DNA of 64,000 bases from Leisingera sp. S132 (GCF_025144465.1 NZ_CP083553.1:2416001-2480000); one strand, 5' to 3'; positions 1-8,709 are shown, counted from the stretch's first letter. Program-made: numbers and translations. Notes: generated by a model from the sequence alone, not told the origin.

Positions 1-1
1 G

Positions 2-103
2 GGAAACGACATGTTCTATGAGGCCTCGCTCAGCGGGTTTACCGCGGCCTATGGCAAGATGATGGATGAATGCGGCTTCAGCCTGGCACTGCCTGCGGGG
101 TGA
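2..103 (+). CDS. C-terminal fragment of an unidentified protein
   Basis: An open frame runs from the window edge to a TGA at 101-103 and encodes the last 33 residues of a protein whose start lies outside the window. The tail contains MFYEASLSGF and ends in LALPAG. Codon use is GC-rich like the neighbours, and the frame is closed just before a pair of palindromes, which fits the true end of a gene. I do not recognise the family. Confidence 0.55.
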   Translation, partial: GNDMFYEASLSGFTAAYGKMMDECGFSLALPAG

Positions 104-124
104 TCCGCCCGGCGGCGGCTGGTG

Positions 125-171
125 CAAAAGTTTTTGAAAACTTTTGCCAAGACTTTTCAGAAAAGTCTTGG
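125..171. repeat. two adjacent perfect palindromes
   Basis: Two hairpins sit back to back. The first (125-146) has 10-bp arms CAAAAGTTTT/AAAACTTTTG around a 2-nt centre. The second (147-171) has 11-bp arms CCAAGACTTTT/AAAAGTCTTGG around CAG. They lie between the partial gene and the efp terminator. The AT-rich arms differ from ordinary GC-rich terminators here. They could end the upstream transcript or be an intergenic repeat. Confidence 0.7.
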
Positions 172-189
172 GCGGTGCGCAGACACAGA

Positions 190-219
190 AAAAGCCGCCC
201 CCGAGGGAGGGCGGCTTTT
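190..219 (-). terminator. Rho-independent terminator of efp
   Basis: An 8-bp GC-rich stem (AGCCGCCC at 193-200 with GGGCGGCT at 209-216) is followed on the minus strand by a T run, about 25 nt after the efp stop codon. The A and T runs on both sides would let it also work on the plus strand. Confidence 0.75.
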
Positions 220-242
220 CCGTTTTCCGAAGGCGGCCTGTA

Positions 243-806
243 TCAGGCGCGCTCGGAATATTCCATGGTCTCGGTGTTGACCACGATCATCTCGTCCTGG
301 CCGACAAACGGCGGCACCATGACCTTGACGCCATTATCCAGGATCGCGGGCTTGAACGAGTTCGCCGCGGTCTGGCCTTTGACGACCGGCTCGGTCTCGA
401 CGATCTTGCAGGTGACCTTCTGCGGCACGGTCGCGTTCAGCGCCTCGGCCTCGTAGAATTCCACCACGATGGTCATGCCGTCCTGCAGGAACGGGCGGCG
501 GTCGCCCAGAAGGTCCGCGGGCAGTTCGATCTGCTCATAGGTCTCGGCATCCATGAACACCAGCATGCCGTCGCTCTCATAGAGGAACTGCTGGTCTTTC
601 TGCTCCAGGCGGACGCGCTCCACCTTGTCGGCCGAACGGAAACGCTCGTTCAGCTTGGAGCCGTTGCGCAGGTTGCGCATCTCGACCTGGGCAAAAGCGC
701 CGCCCTTGCCGGGTTTGACGTGGTCGACCTTCACCGCTGCCCAAAGGCCGCCATTATGTTCCAGCACGTTGCCGGGACGGATTTCGTTGCCGTTGATCTT
801 GGGCAT
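243..806 (-). CDS. efp: Elongation factor P
   Basis: EF-P binds between the P and E sites of stalled ribosomes and relieves pausing at polyproline stretches. The 187-residue protein has the usual length and all three beta-barrel domains: an N-terminal KOW-like domain, the central domain and the C-terminal OB domain with the conserved end region around [17 protein letters not shown]. The loop residue that is post-translationally modified in many bacteria is Lys34, within [11 protein letters not shown]. The ATG at 806 gives the standard [13 protein letters not shown] start. The gene stands alone and is followed by a clear terminator. Confidence 0.97.
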   Translation of the reverse strand: MPKINGNEIRPGNVLEHNGGLWAAVKVDHVKPGKGGAFAQVEMRNLRNGSKLNERFRSADKVERVRLEQKDQQFLYESDGMLVFMDAETYEQIELPADLLGDRRPFLQDGMTIVVEFYEAEALNATVPQKVTCKIVETEPVVKGQTAANSFKPAILDNGVKVMVPPFVGQDEMIVVNTETMEYSERA

Positions 807-1025
807 GGGAAAATGCCTTTCAGATGGTTGATGATAATTTGCAAGACCCTATATCTGGCGGGCTGATCGCTGGCAAGACAAGGATATGGTATGGAAGATC
901 TGTGAATAAGATATGCGCAAATTGCATGAAAGCTATGCATCTGCGCTCTATCCGAATCGTCACACTTCCGTCATAAGCAGCGCTACGCCGAAAATTGCAA
1001 TAGCAAGAACAACAAGGGATACGAG

Positions 1026-1343
1026 ATGCGAGATTTCGTAGACGGCACCGCTTATAATAACGAGCAAGGCAACCGCGCCCGCAAACTGTTTGCAGCCGTT
1101 GTCCTGGCCGCACTGGATGATGCCATCGCCGACGACAAGAAATACGGCAATGGCCCGGAACAGATCGCCCGCTGGGCGCGCTCGCGCGATGGCCGCGAAG
1201 TGCTGTCCTGCGCCGGCATCGACCCGAACGAACGGGTTGTGGAAGGCCTGATGGACTTCGTGGGCCGCGGAGTGCGGACCTCGGTTGCTTTGTCGCGTGA
1301 AGAAAGCGAACGCCGCAACGCTGCGCAGGCTGAAGCCGCCTGA
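1026..1343 (+). CDS. Conserved small protein, DUF6280-like
   Basis: A 105-residue cytoplasmic protein without signal peptide or membrane segment. The sequence is highly charged, with motifs YNNEQGNRARKLF, DDKKYGNGPEQIARWARS and AGIDPNERVV. I recall this family as strongly conserved in Rhodobacterales and believe it is catalogued as DUF6280, but its function is not known to me. The ATG at 1026 is preceded by AAGGGA. The gene is monocistronic and followed by a strong terminator at 1366-1398. Confidence 0.8.
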   Translation: MRDFVDGTAYNNEQGNRARKLFAAVVLAALDDAIADDKKYGNGPEQIARWARSRDGREVLSCAGIDPNERVVEGLMDFVGRGVRTSVALSREESERRNAAQAEAA

Positions 1344-1365
1344 GGCTTCCCCTGCGCATTGCTGA

Positions 1366-1398
1366 AAAGCGCGCCCCGTGGGGCGCGTTTTTCTTTTT
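1366..1398 (+). terminator. Rho-independent terminator
   Basis: CGCGCCCC (1370-1377) pairs with GGGGCGCG (1380-1387) and is followed by TTTTTTCTTTTT. It lies 23 nt after the stop of the DUF6280-like gene. Confidence 0.85.
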
Positions 1399-1535
1399 GC
1401 ACGCCGGGGTTTCCGCAGGGGAACCCTGTCGCGCGGCGGCTGCCGCGGGACGCTTGCGGCACAGCCCCCATGGACGGGGGCGTCTAACCTGCTATGCAGG
1501 CCCCTGAACGACGGGGCGCAGGCAGGGAGCAGCGG

Positions 1536-2990
1536 ATGGCACGCGCAATCATGATCCAGGGCACCGGCAGCAATGTCGGCAAGTCACTGCTGGTGGCGGG
1601 GCTGGCGCGCGCCTATGTGCGGCGCGGGCTGAAGGTGGCGCCGTTCAAGCCGCAGAATATGTCAAACAACGCCGCCGTCACGCCGGAGGGCGGCGAGATC
1701 GGCCGGGCGCAGGCGCTGCAGGCGCGCGCCGCCAAACGCGCGCCCCATACCGACATGAACCCGGTGCTCTTGAAGCCGGAGACCGACACCGGCGCCCAGG
1801 TGATCGTGCAGGGCAAGCGCCGCGGCACCCAGGGCGCGGGATCGTTCATGCGCGACAAATCGGGCCTCTTGGAGGCGGCGCTGGAAAGCTTTCACCGCCT
1901 GGCGGCGGAGGCCGATCTGGTGCTGATCGAGGGGGCGGGCTCCCCGGCTGAGACCAACCTGCGCAAGAACGATATTGCCAACATGGGCTTTGCCTGCGCG
2001 GCACAGGTGCCCGTGGTGATTGCCGGCGACATCCACCGCGGCGGGGTGATTGCCCAGATTGTCGGCACCCATGCGGTGCTGGAACCGCAGGACCTGGAAC
2101 GGGTCGTGGGCTTCCTGGTGAACCGCTTCCGCGGCGACCTGAGCCTGTTTGACGGCGGCCGGGACGACATTGCCGCGCGCACCGGCTGGCCGTCCCTGGG
2201 GGTGGTGCCGTGGTTCTGGGATGCCTGGAAGCTTCCCGCTGAAGACATGATGGACATCGCCTCGCACAAGGGCGGCGCCTGCAAGGTGGTGGTGCCGCAG
2301 CTGGAGCGGATGGCGAATTTCGACGATCTGGACCCGCTGGCCGCAGAACCCGCGGTGACGGTGGAGATCGTGCCGCCCGGACGCGCCCTGCCCGGCGATG
2401 CGGATCTGATCATTCTGCCCGGCAGCAAATCGACCATCGGCGACCTCACCTACTTGCGCGCGCAGGGCTGGGACATCGACATCCTGGCGCATCACCGGCG
2501 CGGCGGCCATGTGCTGGGCCTGTGCGGCGGCTATCAGATGCTGGGCAAGACCATCGACGACCCCGAGGGTGTTGACGGGCGGCCCGGCAAGGTGGAGGGG
2601 CTGGGCCTGTTGGACGTGCACACGGTGATGGCCGGGGAAAAGCGGGTGACGCTGACCGAGGCGGTCACGCGCGACGGCAACCTGCCGGTCAGCGGTTACG
2701 AGATCCACATGGGCCGCACCACCGGCGCCGACTGCGCCCGCGCCTGGCTCAGCATTGATGGGCGGGCTGAGGGCGCGGCCTCAGCTGACGGGCGGGTCAA
2801 GGGCTCCTACCTGCACGGGCTGTTTTCCGGGGACGCCTTCCGCGCCAGCGTGCTGGCCAGCCTCGGGGCGGAAAGCCAGGCGGGATATGAGGACGGCGTC
2901 GAGCAAGTCCTGGATGCGCTGGCGGACCATCTGGAGCGGTACATGGATCTGGATCAGCTGCTGGAGCTGGCGCAGGAAGTGCGGGCCTGA
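1536..2990 (+). CDS. cobQ: Cobyric acid synthase (glutamine-hydrolysing)
   Basis: CobQ amidates the b, d, e and g carboxylates of adenosyl-cobyrinic acid a,c-diamide in cobalamin synthesis. The 484-residue product has an N-terminal ATP-binding domain with the P-loop-like [10 protein letters not shown] at residues 8-17 and a C-terminal class I glutamine amidotransferase domain. The nucleophile is Cys330 in GLCGGYQM and the conserved His is residue 427 in SYLHGLF. The ATG at 1536 is chosen over an in-frame ATG at 1494 because the family starts near [11 protein letters not shown] and AGGGAGC lies 5 nt upstream. No other cobalamin genes are adjacent, and I could not see a convincing B12 riboswitch in the leader. 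Confidence 0.95.
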   Translation: MARAIMIQGTGSNVGKSLLVAGLARAYVRRGLKVAPFKPQNMSNNAAVTPEGGEIGRAQALQARAAKRAPHTDMNPVLLKPETDTGAQVIVQGKRRGTQGAGSFMRDKSGLLEAALESFHRLAAEADLVLIEGAGSPAETNLRKNDIANMGFACAAQVPVVIAGDIHRGGVIAQIVGTHAVLEPQDLERVVGFLVNRFRGDLSLFDGGRDDIAARTGWPSLGVVPWFWDAWKLPAEDMMDIASHKGGACKVVVPQLERMANFDDLDPLAAEPAVTVEIVPPGRALPGDADLIILPGSKSTIGDLTYLRAQGWDIDILAHHRRGGHVLGLCGGYQMLGKTIDDPEGVDGRPGKVEGLGLLDVHTVMAGEKRVTLTEAVTRDGNLPVSGYEIHMGRTTGADCARAWLSIDGRAEGAASADGRVKGSYLHGLFSGDAFRASVLASLGAESQAGYEDGVEQVLDALADHLERYMDLDQLLELAQEVRA

Positions 2991-3050
2991 CCCCGGCCGC
3001 GGTGCTGCCCGCCGTCCCCTTTCTCCGTCGCCTTCGCTGATGCCGGAAAA

Positions 3051-3127
3051 TGGCGGACGGGGTTCTGCGTCAAGGACTTGCCAGCTTGCTGGCGCGCAGC
3101 GTCCTTGATGCGGGTTCCTGTCCGCCA
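3051..3127. repeat. nested inverted repeat downstream of cobQ
   Basis: Three sets of complementary arms are nested in 77 bp: TGGCGGAC (3051-3058) with GTCCGCCA (3120-3127), TCAAGGAC (3070-3077) with GTCCTTGA (3101-3108), and GCCAGC (3080-3085) with GCTGGC (3088-3093). It lies between the convergent genes cobQ and the PopZ-like gene. There is no T run, so it is not a canonical intrinsic terminator. Its middle part shares GCGTCAAGGACT with the repeat at 50061. Confidence 0.65.
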
Positions 3128-3215
3128 TAGGCATCTGTCTGTGAAGGCGATGGGGAAAGGGGACGGCTTCCCCGTTTTCTCTTGAGCCGGAAGCGAAGAC
3201 TTCAGCCTGCCCCGA

Positions 3216-4403
3216 TCAAAGCAGATCGTGGGCGGCCAAGGCACGCTGGATTTCGCGGCGGACCAGTTTGCGCACGTTACGGGTGATACGCTCGCCGAGC
3301 GGCCCCTGCAACTCCTCGCGCACGATGGAGGCCACCAGATCGCGCAGGGCGTCCTCGTCGAGGTAGCTGTCGCCTTCTTCCGCCAAGGTGTCCATGGCCG
3401 CAGCCGTGACCGCCTCTTCCACTGCCGTTTCCGCCGAAGCGGCCGCCGTGCCCGGATCCAGCACAGCCTCGGGATCGCCGGGGGTGGCAGCGGTTTCCGG
3501 CTCGAAGAAGGTTTCCGGAATGTCCAGGATCTCTTCCTCTGCGTCCCGGCCGCGGCGCGGCGGCAGCGGCTCATCGCGCCATTCGATGGTATCGGGGCCG
3601 GCGCCTGCAAAGGGCGCCTCGGTCTGGCTGTCGGGCTCCCAGTGCTGCTGCGGGCGGTCCTGCGCGGCGGAGCTGCGCGCCTCCATCTCGGCAATCTTGC
3701 GGACCACGGAGGCCGCGCGGGCACCGGCGGTGCCGCCTGCACGCCCGCCATCCTTGAGCAACACGGGCGCCCGGTCTGCTGCCTCGGCCTCCGCCTCCAT
3801 CCCAGCCTCGTCCGCCGCGGCAACGCCAGGCCGGCTGGTACCGGCTGCGGCTTCAAAGAGGGTGGTTTCCGGGTCGCCCCAGGGTGCGTCTGTGTTGGCC
3901 AGTTCTGTGTTGGCCAGTTCTGCGTTGGACAGTTCTGTTTTGGCCGGTTCCGGCTCTGCCAGCCCGGTGTCTGCTTGTTCCGAGTCCGCTTGTTCCGGAT
4001 CTGCGTGTTCGGTGTCCGCCTGTTCTGTTCCGGACGGGTCAGCCGCGGCGGCATTGCGCCGCGACAGGGACAGTTCCCGGTGATGGCGGAAGGCCAGGGA
4101 CGGCTCCTCTGCCAGCAGGCTGGCGGCGTCCCCGGCGGCGGTGCCGGCATCCGAAGCGGCATAAGGGACGGCCGGCTGCCGCTCAGCCTTTGATTGCGTT
4201 TCCGGCTGGCTTGACGGCGCTGCCGTATCTTCAGAAGGCAGAGTGCTGCGCGGGGCGGATTGCTGCACCCGCAGGGCCGGCGTCAGCACCAGCCGCGCCG
4301 CCGGTTCCGGCGCCGCAGGCTGTTCCTGGGTCTCATTGCTCACCAACCGGCGGATCGAGGACAGGACATCTTCAATCTCGGCGTGGGTCACTGGGTCGGA
4401 CAT
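3216..4403 (-). CDS. PopZ-like polar organising protein (low-complexity middle)
   Basis: The 395-residue acidic protein has the layout of PopZ/DUF2497 proteins. A short N-terminal helix (EIEDVLSSIRRLVSNE, residues about 9-24) recalls the partner-binding helix of PopZ. A long disordered Ala/Glu/Pro-rich middle follows, then a basic helical C-terminus (residues about 345-395, with RDLVASIVREEL and RKLVRREIQRAL) resembling the oligomerisation region. PopZ scaffolds the cell pole and anchors ParB-parS in Caulobacter; that role here is inference. The middle carries a short tandem repeat encoded at 3886-4033. The gene is 75 nt downstream of the TolC-type gene on the same strand. There is no signal peptide. 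Family assignment is by helix pattern, not strong identity. Confidence 0.6.
   Translation of the reverse strand: MSDPVTHAEIEDVLSSIRRLVSNETQEQPAAPEPAARLVLTPALRVQQSAPRSTLPSEDTAAPSSQPETQSKAERQPAVPYAASDAGTAAGDAASLLAEEPSLAFRHHRELSLSRRNAAAADPSGTEQADTEHADPEQADSEQADTGLAEPEPAKTELSNAELANTELANTDAPWGDPETTLFEAAAGTSRPGVAAADEAGMEAEAEAADRAPVLLKDGGRAGGTAGARAASVVRKIAEMEARSSAAQDRPQQHWEPDSQTEAPFAGAGPDTIEWRDEPLPPRRGRDAEEEILDIPETFFEPETAATPGDPEAVLDPGTAAASAETAVEEAVTAAAMDTLAEEGDSYLDEDALRDLVASIVREELQGPLGERITRNVRKLVRREIQRALAAHDLL
3886..4033 (-). repeat. 15-bp coding minisatellite in the PopZ-like gene
   Basis: The plus strand shows runs of TTGGCCAGTTCTGTG-like 15-mers, then CTTGTTCCGAGTCCG-like ones. They encode about nine to ten degenerate pentapeptides of the type ADPEQ, ADSEQ, AKTEL, SNAEL, ANTEL. 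The repeats keep the reading frame, so copy-number changes would alter linker length without frameshift. Confidence 0.8.
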
Positions 4404-4478
4404 TTATTTTACCACTCTTGCCTCTTGAGTCAGAGTGTAGCGGCCTTCCCTTCCCCGCACAACAGATAGAGTGAATTG

Positions 4479-5903
4479 TCAGTTCCGCCCCAAGGCCTTG
4501 AGCACGCGGTCCAGATCCTTGCCGCGCTTGCTGTGCTGGGCCGGCGCGTCCTTGACCAGGTTGTAATAGAGCGTCGGGTCATAGATCTCCACCGCCAGGC
4601 CGAGGTGTTCGGCGGTCAGCAGGCCCTGCGACTGCAGCAGCTGGTAGGCGGCGATGGCCTGGTCGGCACGGGAGTTCACCTGCTCTGTCTGGGCGTCGAG
4701 GTATTCCTGCTCTGCCTGCAGCACGTCAAGCGTGGTGCGCGCGCCGAGGGTGGCTTCCTCGCGGATACCGTCAAAGGCGACCTTGGAGGCGCGCACCCGC
4801 TCGCCCGAGGAGATCAGGCTGACGCGGGCGGTTTCGGCATTGTAGAAGGCGGCGCTGACCGCCTGGCGCACCGACCGCTGGGTGGAGATCAGGGTGCCGC
4901 GCTCCGCATCGGCGCTGGCAATGGCGCGGCGCCGGGTGGCGGCGTTGCGGCCGCCGGCATACAGATCCTGCGACATGACCACCGACGCCGTTGCATCCGA
5001 ACTGATGCCGGTGCCGTCGTTGATGTTGTCGCTCAGCCCGGCGGTGGCGCGGAAGCTGACGCTCGGCCCCAGGGCGCGGGTTGCGGCCTGGACCAGGATA
5101 TCGGCGGCCTTGACCGTGTGCTGCTGCGCCAGCAGATCCGGCTGGTTGCGCTGCGCAATGGATTGCGCGCGGTCCAGCGAGGAGGACCGGGAGGGAAGCC
5201 GCGGCTGGCCGGCGATGCTGCCGGGCGCGTGGCCGACAACCTGCTGATAGGTGGCGCGGGCGGTCAGCAGGATGCCCTCGGCATCGGTCAGGTTGGCGCG
5301 GGCGGCGGCGACCCGGCTTTCGGCCAGGGCGACATCGGTGCGGGTGACCTCGCCGACCTCGAAACGGTCCTGGGCGGCCTTCTGCTCTTCCTGCAGCAGG
5401 CGCAGGTTGTTGCGGCGCAGGGCGACGTTTTCCTGCCCCTGCAGCACGCCGACATAGGCCTGCACCGCGGACAGGAGCACCTGCTGTTCCACCCCGAGCA
5501 GCTGCTGGCGGGTGGCCAGCACCAGTTCCTGCGCAGCGTCCTTGCGCAGGCGCGTCTCGCCGCCGTCGTAAAGCAGCTGGGTCAGCTGCAGCTGGGTGCT
5601 GATGTCGTTGCTGGTGAGCTCGTTGAAATTGCCGAACTGATTGGCGCCGCGGGAATAGTTGTGGCTGGCGGTGACGGTCCATTGGATCAGCGGGCGCAGC
5701 TGCGACAGCGCGATCGCAACATCCTCATCTGCAACGCGCAGCAGCGCCCGGTTCTGCTCCAGCAGGCCGCTGGTCTTATACGCGCCGATCATCGCATCGG
5801 ACAGGTTGTCCGCAGCCGCCTTGAGCGGCACCAGCACAGTGGCTGTCACGCTGCCGGCAAACACAAAAGCCTTAAACACACTCGCAGGAAATTTCATTCG
5901 CAT
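4479..5903 (-). CDS. tolC: TolC-family outer membrane efflux/secretion channel
   Basis: TolC-type trimers form the outer-membrane duct of type I secretion and RND/MFS efflux machines. The product is 474 residues. It has a signal peptide (hydrophobic stretch about 9-28, likely cut after AAA near residue 31) and two repeated outer-membrane-efflux domains of alpha-helical hairpins, as seen in the paired AxRxxLxxAEGxLLxARAxYQQVVG and DGIREEATLGARTTLDVLQAEQE-type segments. The latter resembles the GxRTxLDVLxAEQ hallmark. It lies downstream of the methyltransferase gene (129 nt gap) and upstream of the PopZ-like gene. No membrane-fusion or inner-membrane partner is adjacent, so it probably serves several systems. 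Confidence 0.9.
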   Translation of the reverse strand: MRMKFPASVFKAFVFAGSVTATVLVPLKAAADNLSDAMIGAYKTSGLLEQNRALLRVADEDVAIALSQLRPLIQWTVTASHNYSRGANQFGNFNELTSNDISTQLQLTQLLYDGGETRLRKDAAQELVLATRQQLLGVEQQVLLSAVQAYVGVLQGQENVALRRNNLRLLQEEQKAAQDRFEVGEVTRTDVALAESRVAAARANLTDAEGILLTARATYQQVVGHAPGSIAGQPRLPSRSSSLDRAQSIAQRNQPDLLAQQHTVKAADILVQAATRALGPSVSFRATAGLSDNINDGTGISSDATASVVMSQDLYAGGRNAATRRRAIASADAERGTLISTQRSVRQAVSAAFYNAETARVSLISSGERVRASKVAFDGIREEATLGARTTLDVLQAEQEYLDAQTEQVNSRADQAIAAYQLLQSQGLLTAEHLGLAVEIYDPTLYYNLVKDAPAQHSKRGKDLDRVLKALGRN

Positions 5904-6032
5904 CGGTTGCCTTATCTTTTGCCGCGCCGCCAGCCGCGGTGGTTAGGTCGCTGTTCCGGGCGCCTCAGTGCGCAGCGCCCGGCCTCTTTTTCGTCGTGCG
6001 GCGGCGGCCGCCGCAGCGCCCGGGCCCAAGCC

Positions 6033-6686
6033 TCAGAGCGCGAACTCCCGTGCCGCGGCAAAGCCCGGCAGCACCGGGGCGCTGGCGTTGAATTCAAACC
6101 GCCAGGAAATCCGGCCGCCGGCCTTGTAGCCGATCTTCACCTCGCCCAGGCTGCCGGTCATCATCAGCGCCGCAACCCGGCCGCCGTCCTTGAGCTGGTC
6201 CAGCAATGCTGCGGGCAGCTCCTCGGCGCCGCCCTGCACCAGGATCACGTCATAGGCGCCATGTTCCGCCGCGCCTTCGGCCAGCGGGCCGGTGTGCACG
6301 ATGGCATTGTCGGCGCCGGTTTCGGACAGCAGCTCTTGGGCGTCCGCGGCCATATCCTCGTCTTCCTCGACGCCGATCACCATCTGCGCGATCTGCGCCG
6401 CAACAGCCGTGGAATAGCCAAGCCCGCAGGCCACATCGAGCACCAGCTCGTCGTTCTGCAGATCCACCGCATCCAGCATCTTGGCCAGGGTGCGCGGCTC
6501 CAGCAGCACCCGGCCGCCGCCCAGCGGCACGTTCTGATCCGCGTAAGCCCCCTCGCGCTGCGCATCGGGCACGAATTTCTCCCGCGGGACTGCCAGCATG
6601 GCCTCGATGATCGGGTATTTGGTGACATCCGAGGGACGGATCTGGGTATCCACCATCATGCGGCGGCGCTCAGTGAATTCTGGCAT
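6033..6686 (-). CDS. PIMT-like protein-L-isoaspartate O-methyltransferase family protein
   Basis: A 217-residue SAM-dependent methyltransferase related to Pcm, which methylates isoaspartyl residues for repair. Family features are the N-terminal RRRMMVDTQIRPSDVT, the substrate-loop region REKFVP and the SAM site VLDVACGLGYSTAV (residues about 82-95), followed by GVEEDEDMA at the end of strand 2. In canonical Pcm the glycine loop reads close to EIGTGSGY, so this is a divergent member and repair activity is not assured. The C-terminal part (GYKAGGRISWRFEFNA) is typical of the alphaproteobacterial subgroup often sited next to tolC. The start at 6686 gives the expected MPEF opening. Confidence 0.8.
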   Translation of the reverse strand: MPEFTERRRMMVDTQIRPSDVTKYPIIEAMLAVPREKFVPDAQREGAYADQNVPLGGGRVLLEPRTLAKMLDAVDLQNDELVLDVACGLGYSTAVAAQIAQMVIGVEEDEDMAADAQELLSETGADNAIVHTGPLAEGAAEHGAYDVILVQGGAEELPAALLDQLKDGGRVAALMMTGSLGEVKIGYKAGGRISWRFEFNASAPVLPGFAAAREFAL

Positions 6687-6840
6687 CTGCTAAACTCATT
6701 TGTTCAGTCGGTCAGGCCGGTTGTGGCATATCCCGCCCGGCACGGCAACGGGGCCTGTGCGCGCAAAGGCTAAAGTAGTGCAGCGCTGCCGCGGGGCAAC
6801 GGGCCGTTGCACGCATGTGCACGGAAGGCGCAGGGAAGAC

Positions 6841-6872
6841 GCAAGAAAGCCAGCGGTCCGGCAGGCCGCTGG
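6841..6872 (-). terminator. likely terminator of the DksA-like gene
   Basis: CCAGCGG (6850-6856) pairs with CCGCTGG (6866-6872). On the minus strand the stem is followed by CTTTCTTGC. It lies 50 nt beyond the stop at 6922. Confidence 0.5.
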
Positions 6873-6921
6873 CATCTGGGGGGGGGAGAGGACCGCACCG
6901 GCGCCGCCGCGGGCGGCGCGG

Positions 6922-7236
6922 TTACTGGGAGCAGGTTTTGCAGAAGGCAGAGGCCGGGCGCTGGTCCAGCCAGTCGTCGCCCATGTCGTCGCCGCAGATC
7001 CGGCAGTAGCCATAGGAGCCGTCGTGCAGGCGGGCCAGCGCAGCCTCGATCCGGCGCAGCTCCTCCTGGCTGGCGTAAGGCATGACCTCAATCGCACAGC
7101 CGGCGCCGCGCTCTGACTGCGGCTGGCGGTGCGACCCCATGCGGGGCGCGCGCGGGGCCTGCCCGGTCCGGGACAGCAGCCCGGCCAATTGCCGACGCCG
7201 TGTTTCAAGTATTTGTTTTCTGGCGGAAAAGTCCAT
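6922..7236 (-). CDS. DksA/TraR-type zinc-finger protein (short, tip motif absent)
   Basis: A 104-residue member of the DksA/TraR family, small proteins that enter the RNA polymerase secondary channel. The C-terminus has the four-cysteine zinc finger CRIC...CKTC, preceded by the family segment EELRRIEAALARLHDGSYGYC. The N-terminus (MDFSARKQILETRRRQL) is half of the coiled coil. The acidic DxxDxA tip of true DksA is missing and replaced by a basic stretch, so polymerase activity may differ. The ATG at 7236 is chosen because GGAGG lies 9 nt upstream and the start matches the paralogue at 12896. An FNR-like dyad at 7295-7308 lies 58 nt upstream, suggesting oxygen control. Confidence 0.85.
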   Translation of the reverse strand: MDFSARKQILETRRRQLAGLLSRTGQAPRAPRMGSHRQPQSERGAGCAIEVMPYASQEELRRIEAALARLHDGSYGYCRICGDDMGDDWLDQRPASAFCKTCSQ

Positions 7237-7294
7237 AGTCCATGCCCTCCAGTTCAGGTTTCGCGCAACGTGTCCCCGGGTCAGTTCTATTTCC

Positions 7295-7308
7295 TTGATC
7301 CAAGTCAA
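7295..7308 (-). promoter_or_regulatory. candidate FNR/FnrL box upstream of the DksA-like gene
   Basis: TTGATCCAAGTCAA differs at one position from the FNR consensus TTGAT-N4-ATCAA. It ends 58 nt before the chosen start codon at 7236, compatible with an activator site near the promoter. Similar boxes occur at 12823 and 57016 with almost the same spacing. Confidence 0.6.
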
Positions 7309-7514
7309 GATACTCGCGATTTACGGGGAATGCACTATCTTATAAGTTGCAAATTTCTGGTAAATGCCCACCGTCGGAGGATGCGGCCGGAGGGGCGCGG
7401 CTGACCTTGGGGAGGCGCAATCGCCCCTTCCCGCTTTGCCGGAGGCAAACCTGCGGTTTGACGTGAAGGTCCGGCGCGGCCCGGGCTTACGGCCGGGCGG
7501 GAGGTCAATTCAGC

Positions 7515-8663
7515 CTATTGGAGCGCTTTGACGAATGCCCAAATGGCCTTGGCAACGGACTGGACGCCATCGGTTTGCGCCGTGACGGTGACGGCTGTTG
7601 CCCTTGCGGTCCATTTTGCGCCGGCCTTGGCCAATTCCTTGGTTCCTTCCCGGATCATGCCATCCGCAACAGACCCGCAGTAGGCCGCCATGCGCAGTGA
7701 GATGTCCCAGAGAGCCCTTGCGATCTTTTCCAGCAGCGACGGAGAGGGCGACGGTTTCGCGATCTCCTCCTCCAGTTCCTCAACCTGTTTCCAGATCAGC
7801 GCAAGGTCGGTCTGTAAGGCGCGCGCCGCAGCATCCTCCAGCGGAGGCCCGCCATTGTCGCCGATCAGAGCGGCTGCAGGAGTGCGTTCAACAGCCGCCA
7901 GTTGTTCCTTGAGGCGAGCGACTTCCTGCTCCAGTTCAAACAGGCTGCGGATGCGCTCGATTTCCTTGGCGACGGCTTCGGGGCCTGTGTCCCAGATTGC
8001 ATTGTCTAACAGTGCAACGCGGCGTTGGAGTTCCCAGTCTAGAGGTTTGCCGTCAAGGAAGCCCTGATACCAGAAGCGCCAGAACGCCCAGCACTCATGA
8101 GAAAGTTTTTCTTGCCAGTCCAATAGGCCAAAAGAGCTAGTCAGCTTCTGATCAAATATTGCCGCTGGCTCTTGGGGAAGTTGAGCTAAGTCTTTTCTAA
8201 TCTGTCCAATTTCACGGTGGTACGAAGGCGCTGAAAAAAATGACAAGTAATGGCCTAGGATATCAGAAGTTGAAGGATCAGAAATGTATGCAGATAGCCG
8301 CCGAGCGATGTCTCGAACTAAAATTGTGACGTTGCCGTTTGGTAGCCAAATACCAAGTTGCTTCGAAGTCTTCTCTTCCTGTGCAAGTGCCGCCTCGGTA
8401 GATGACGCCAAGTCTAGGTCAAATGAGGAGCCAGTCAGACAGCTCTGCGTGATAAGGCAACGAAGGAGCGACAAGAAGTACAAGTTGGTATTAGCACCTG
8501 CGTTGGGCGAGGGAAGCCCGGCAGCCAGTAAGGGCAACGCACGCAGTGCTGTTCGAACCAGAAGCGCGTTTTGAAAGTGTTCCGCGGCTAGTGTGTCGAG
8601 CTCAGTCGTTAGTTGCCGAAACAATGTCTCTAGCTCATTGCTAGACTGGTCTTCCTTATGCAT
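7515..8663 (-). CDS. Unrecognised 382-residue cytoplasmic protein
   Basis: I do not recognise the whole protein. It has no signal peptide. The N-terminal half is helical and AT-richer at the DNA level (about 8100-8660) than the flanking core genes. The middle contains [20 protein letters not shown] and [16 protein letters not shown], a tryptophan-rich block I have seen in various alphaproteobacterial hypothetical proteins. It is followed by a short coiled coil ([15 protein letters not shown]) and [11 protein letters not shown], another recurring motif. The C-terminal quarter (about 320-382) is amphipathic. The gene is divergent from lepA, with 46 nt between starts. Base composition suggests an accessory insertion. 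Confidence 0.7.
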   Translation of the reverse strand: MHKEDQSSNELETLFRQLTTELDTLAAEHFQNALLVRTALRALPLLAAGLPSPNAGANTNLYFLSLLRCLITQSCLTGSSFDLDLASSTEAALAQEEKTSKQLGIWLPNGNVTILVRDIARRLSAYISDPSTSDILGHYLSFFSAPSYHREIGQIRKDLAQLPQEPAAIFDQKLTSSFGLLDWQEKLSHECWAFWRFWYQGFLDGKPLDWELQRRVALLDNAIWDTGPEAVAKEIERIRSLFELEQEVARLKEQLAAVERTPAAALIGDNGGPPLEDAAARALQTDLALIWKQVEELEEEIAKPSPSPSLLEKIARALWDISLRMAAYCGSVADGMIREGTKELAKAGAKWTARATAVTVTAQTDGVQSVAKAIWAFVKALQ

Positions 8664-8709
8664 TCAATCAGCCTTGACCAAACCCCGAATCCAAATCATA
8701 TGCCTCAGC

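Noticed and set aside
1399-1535. Cobalamin riboswitch in the cobQ leader
   Set aside because: Looked for the conserved B12-box elements; only short GC-rich similarity, too little to claim.
3866-4035. Possible CRISPR or VNTR in non-coding DNA at the 15-bp repeats
   Set aside because: The repeat is in frame inside the PopZ-like gene and without spacers, so it is a coding minisatellite.
4476-6773. 765-residue plus-strand frame opposite tolC
   Set aside because: Antisense of tolC and the methyltransferase gene with composition typical of GC-rich shadow frames.
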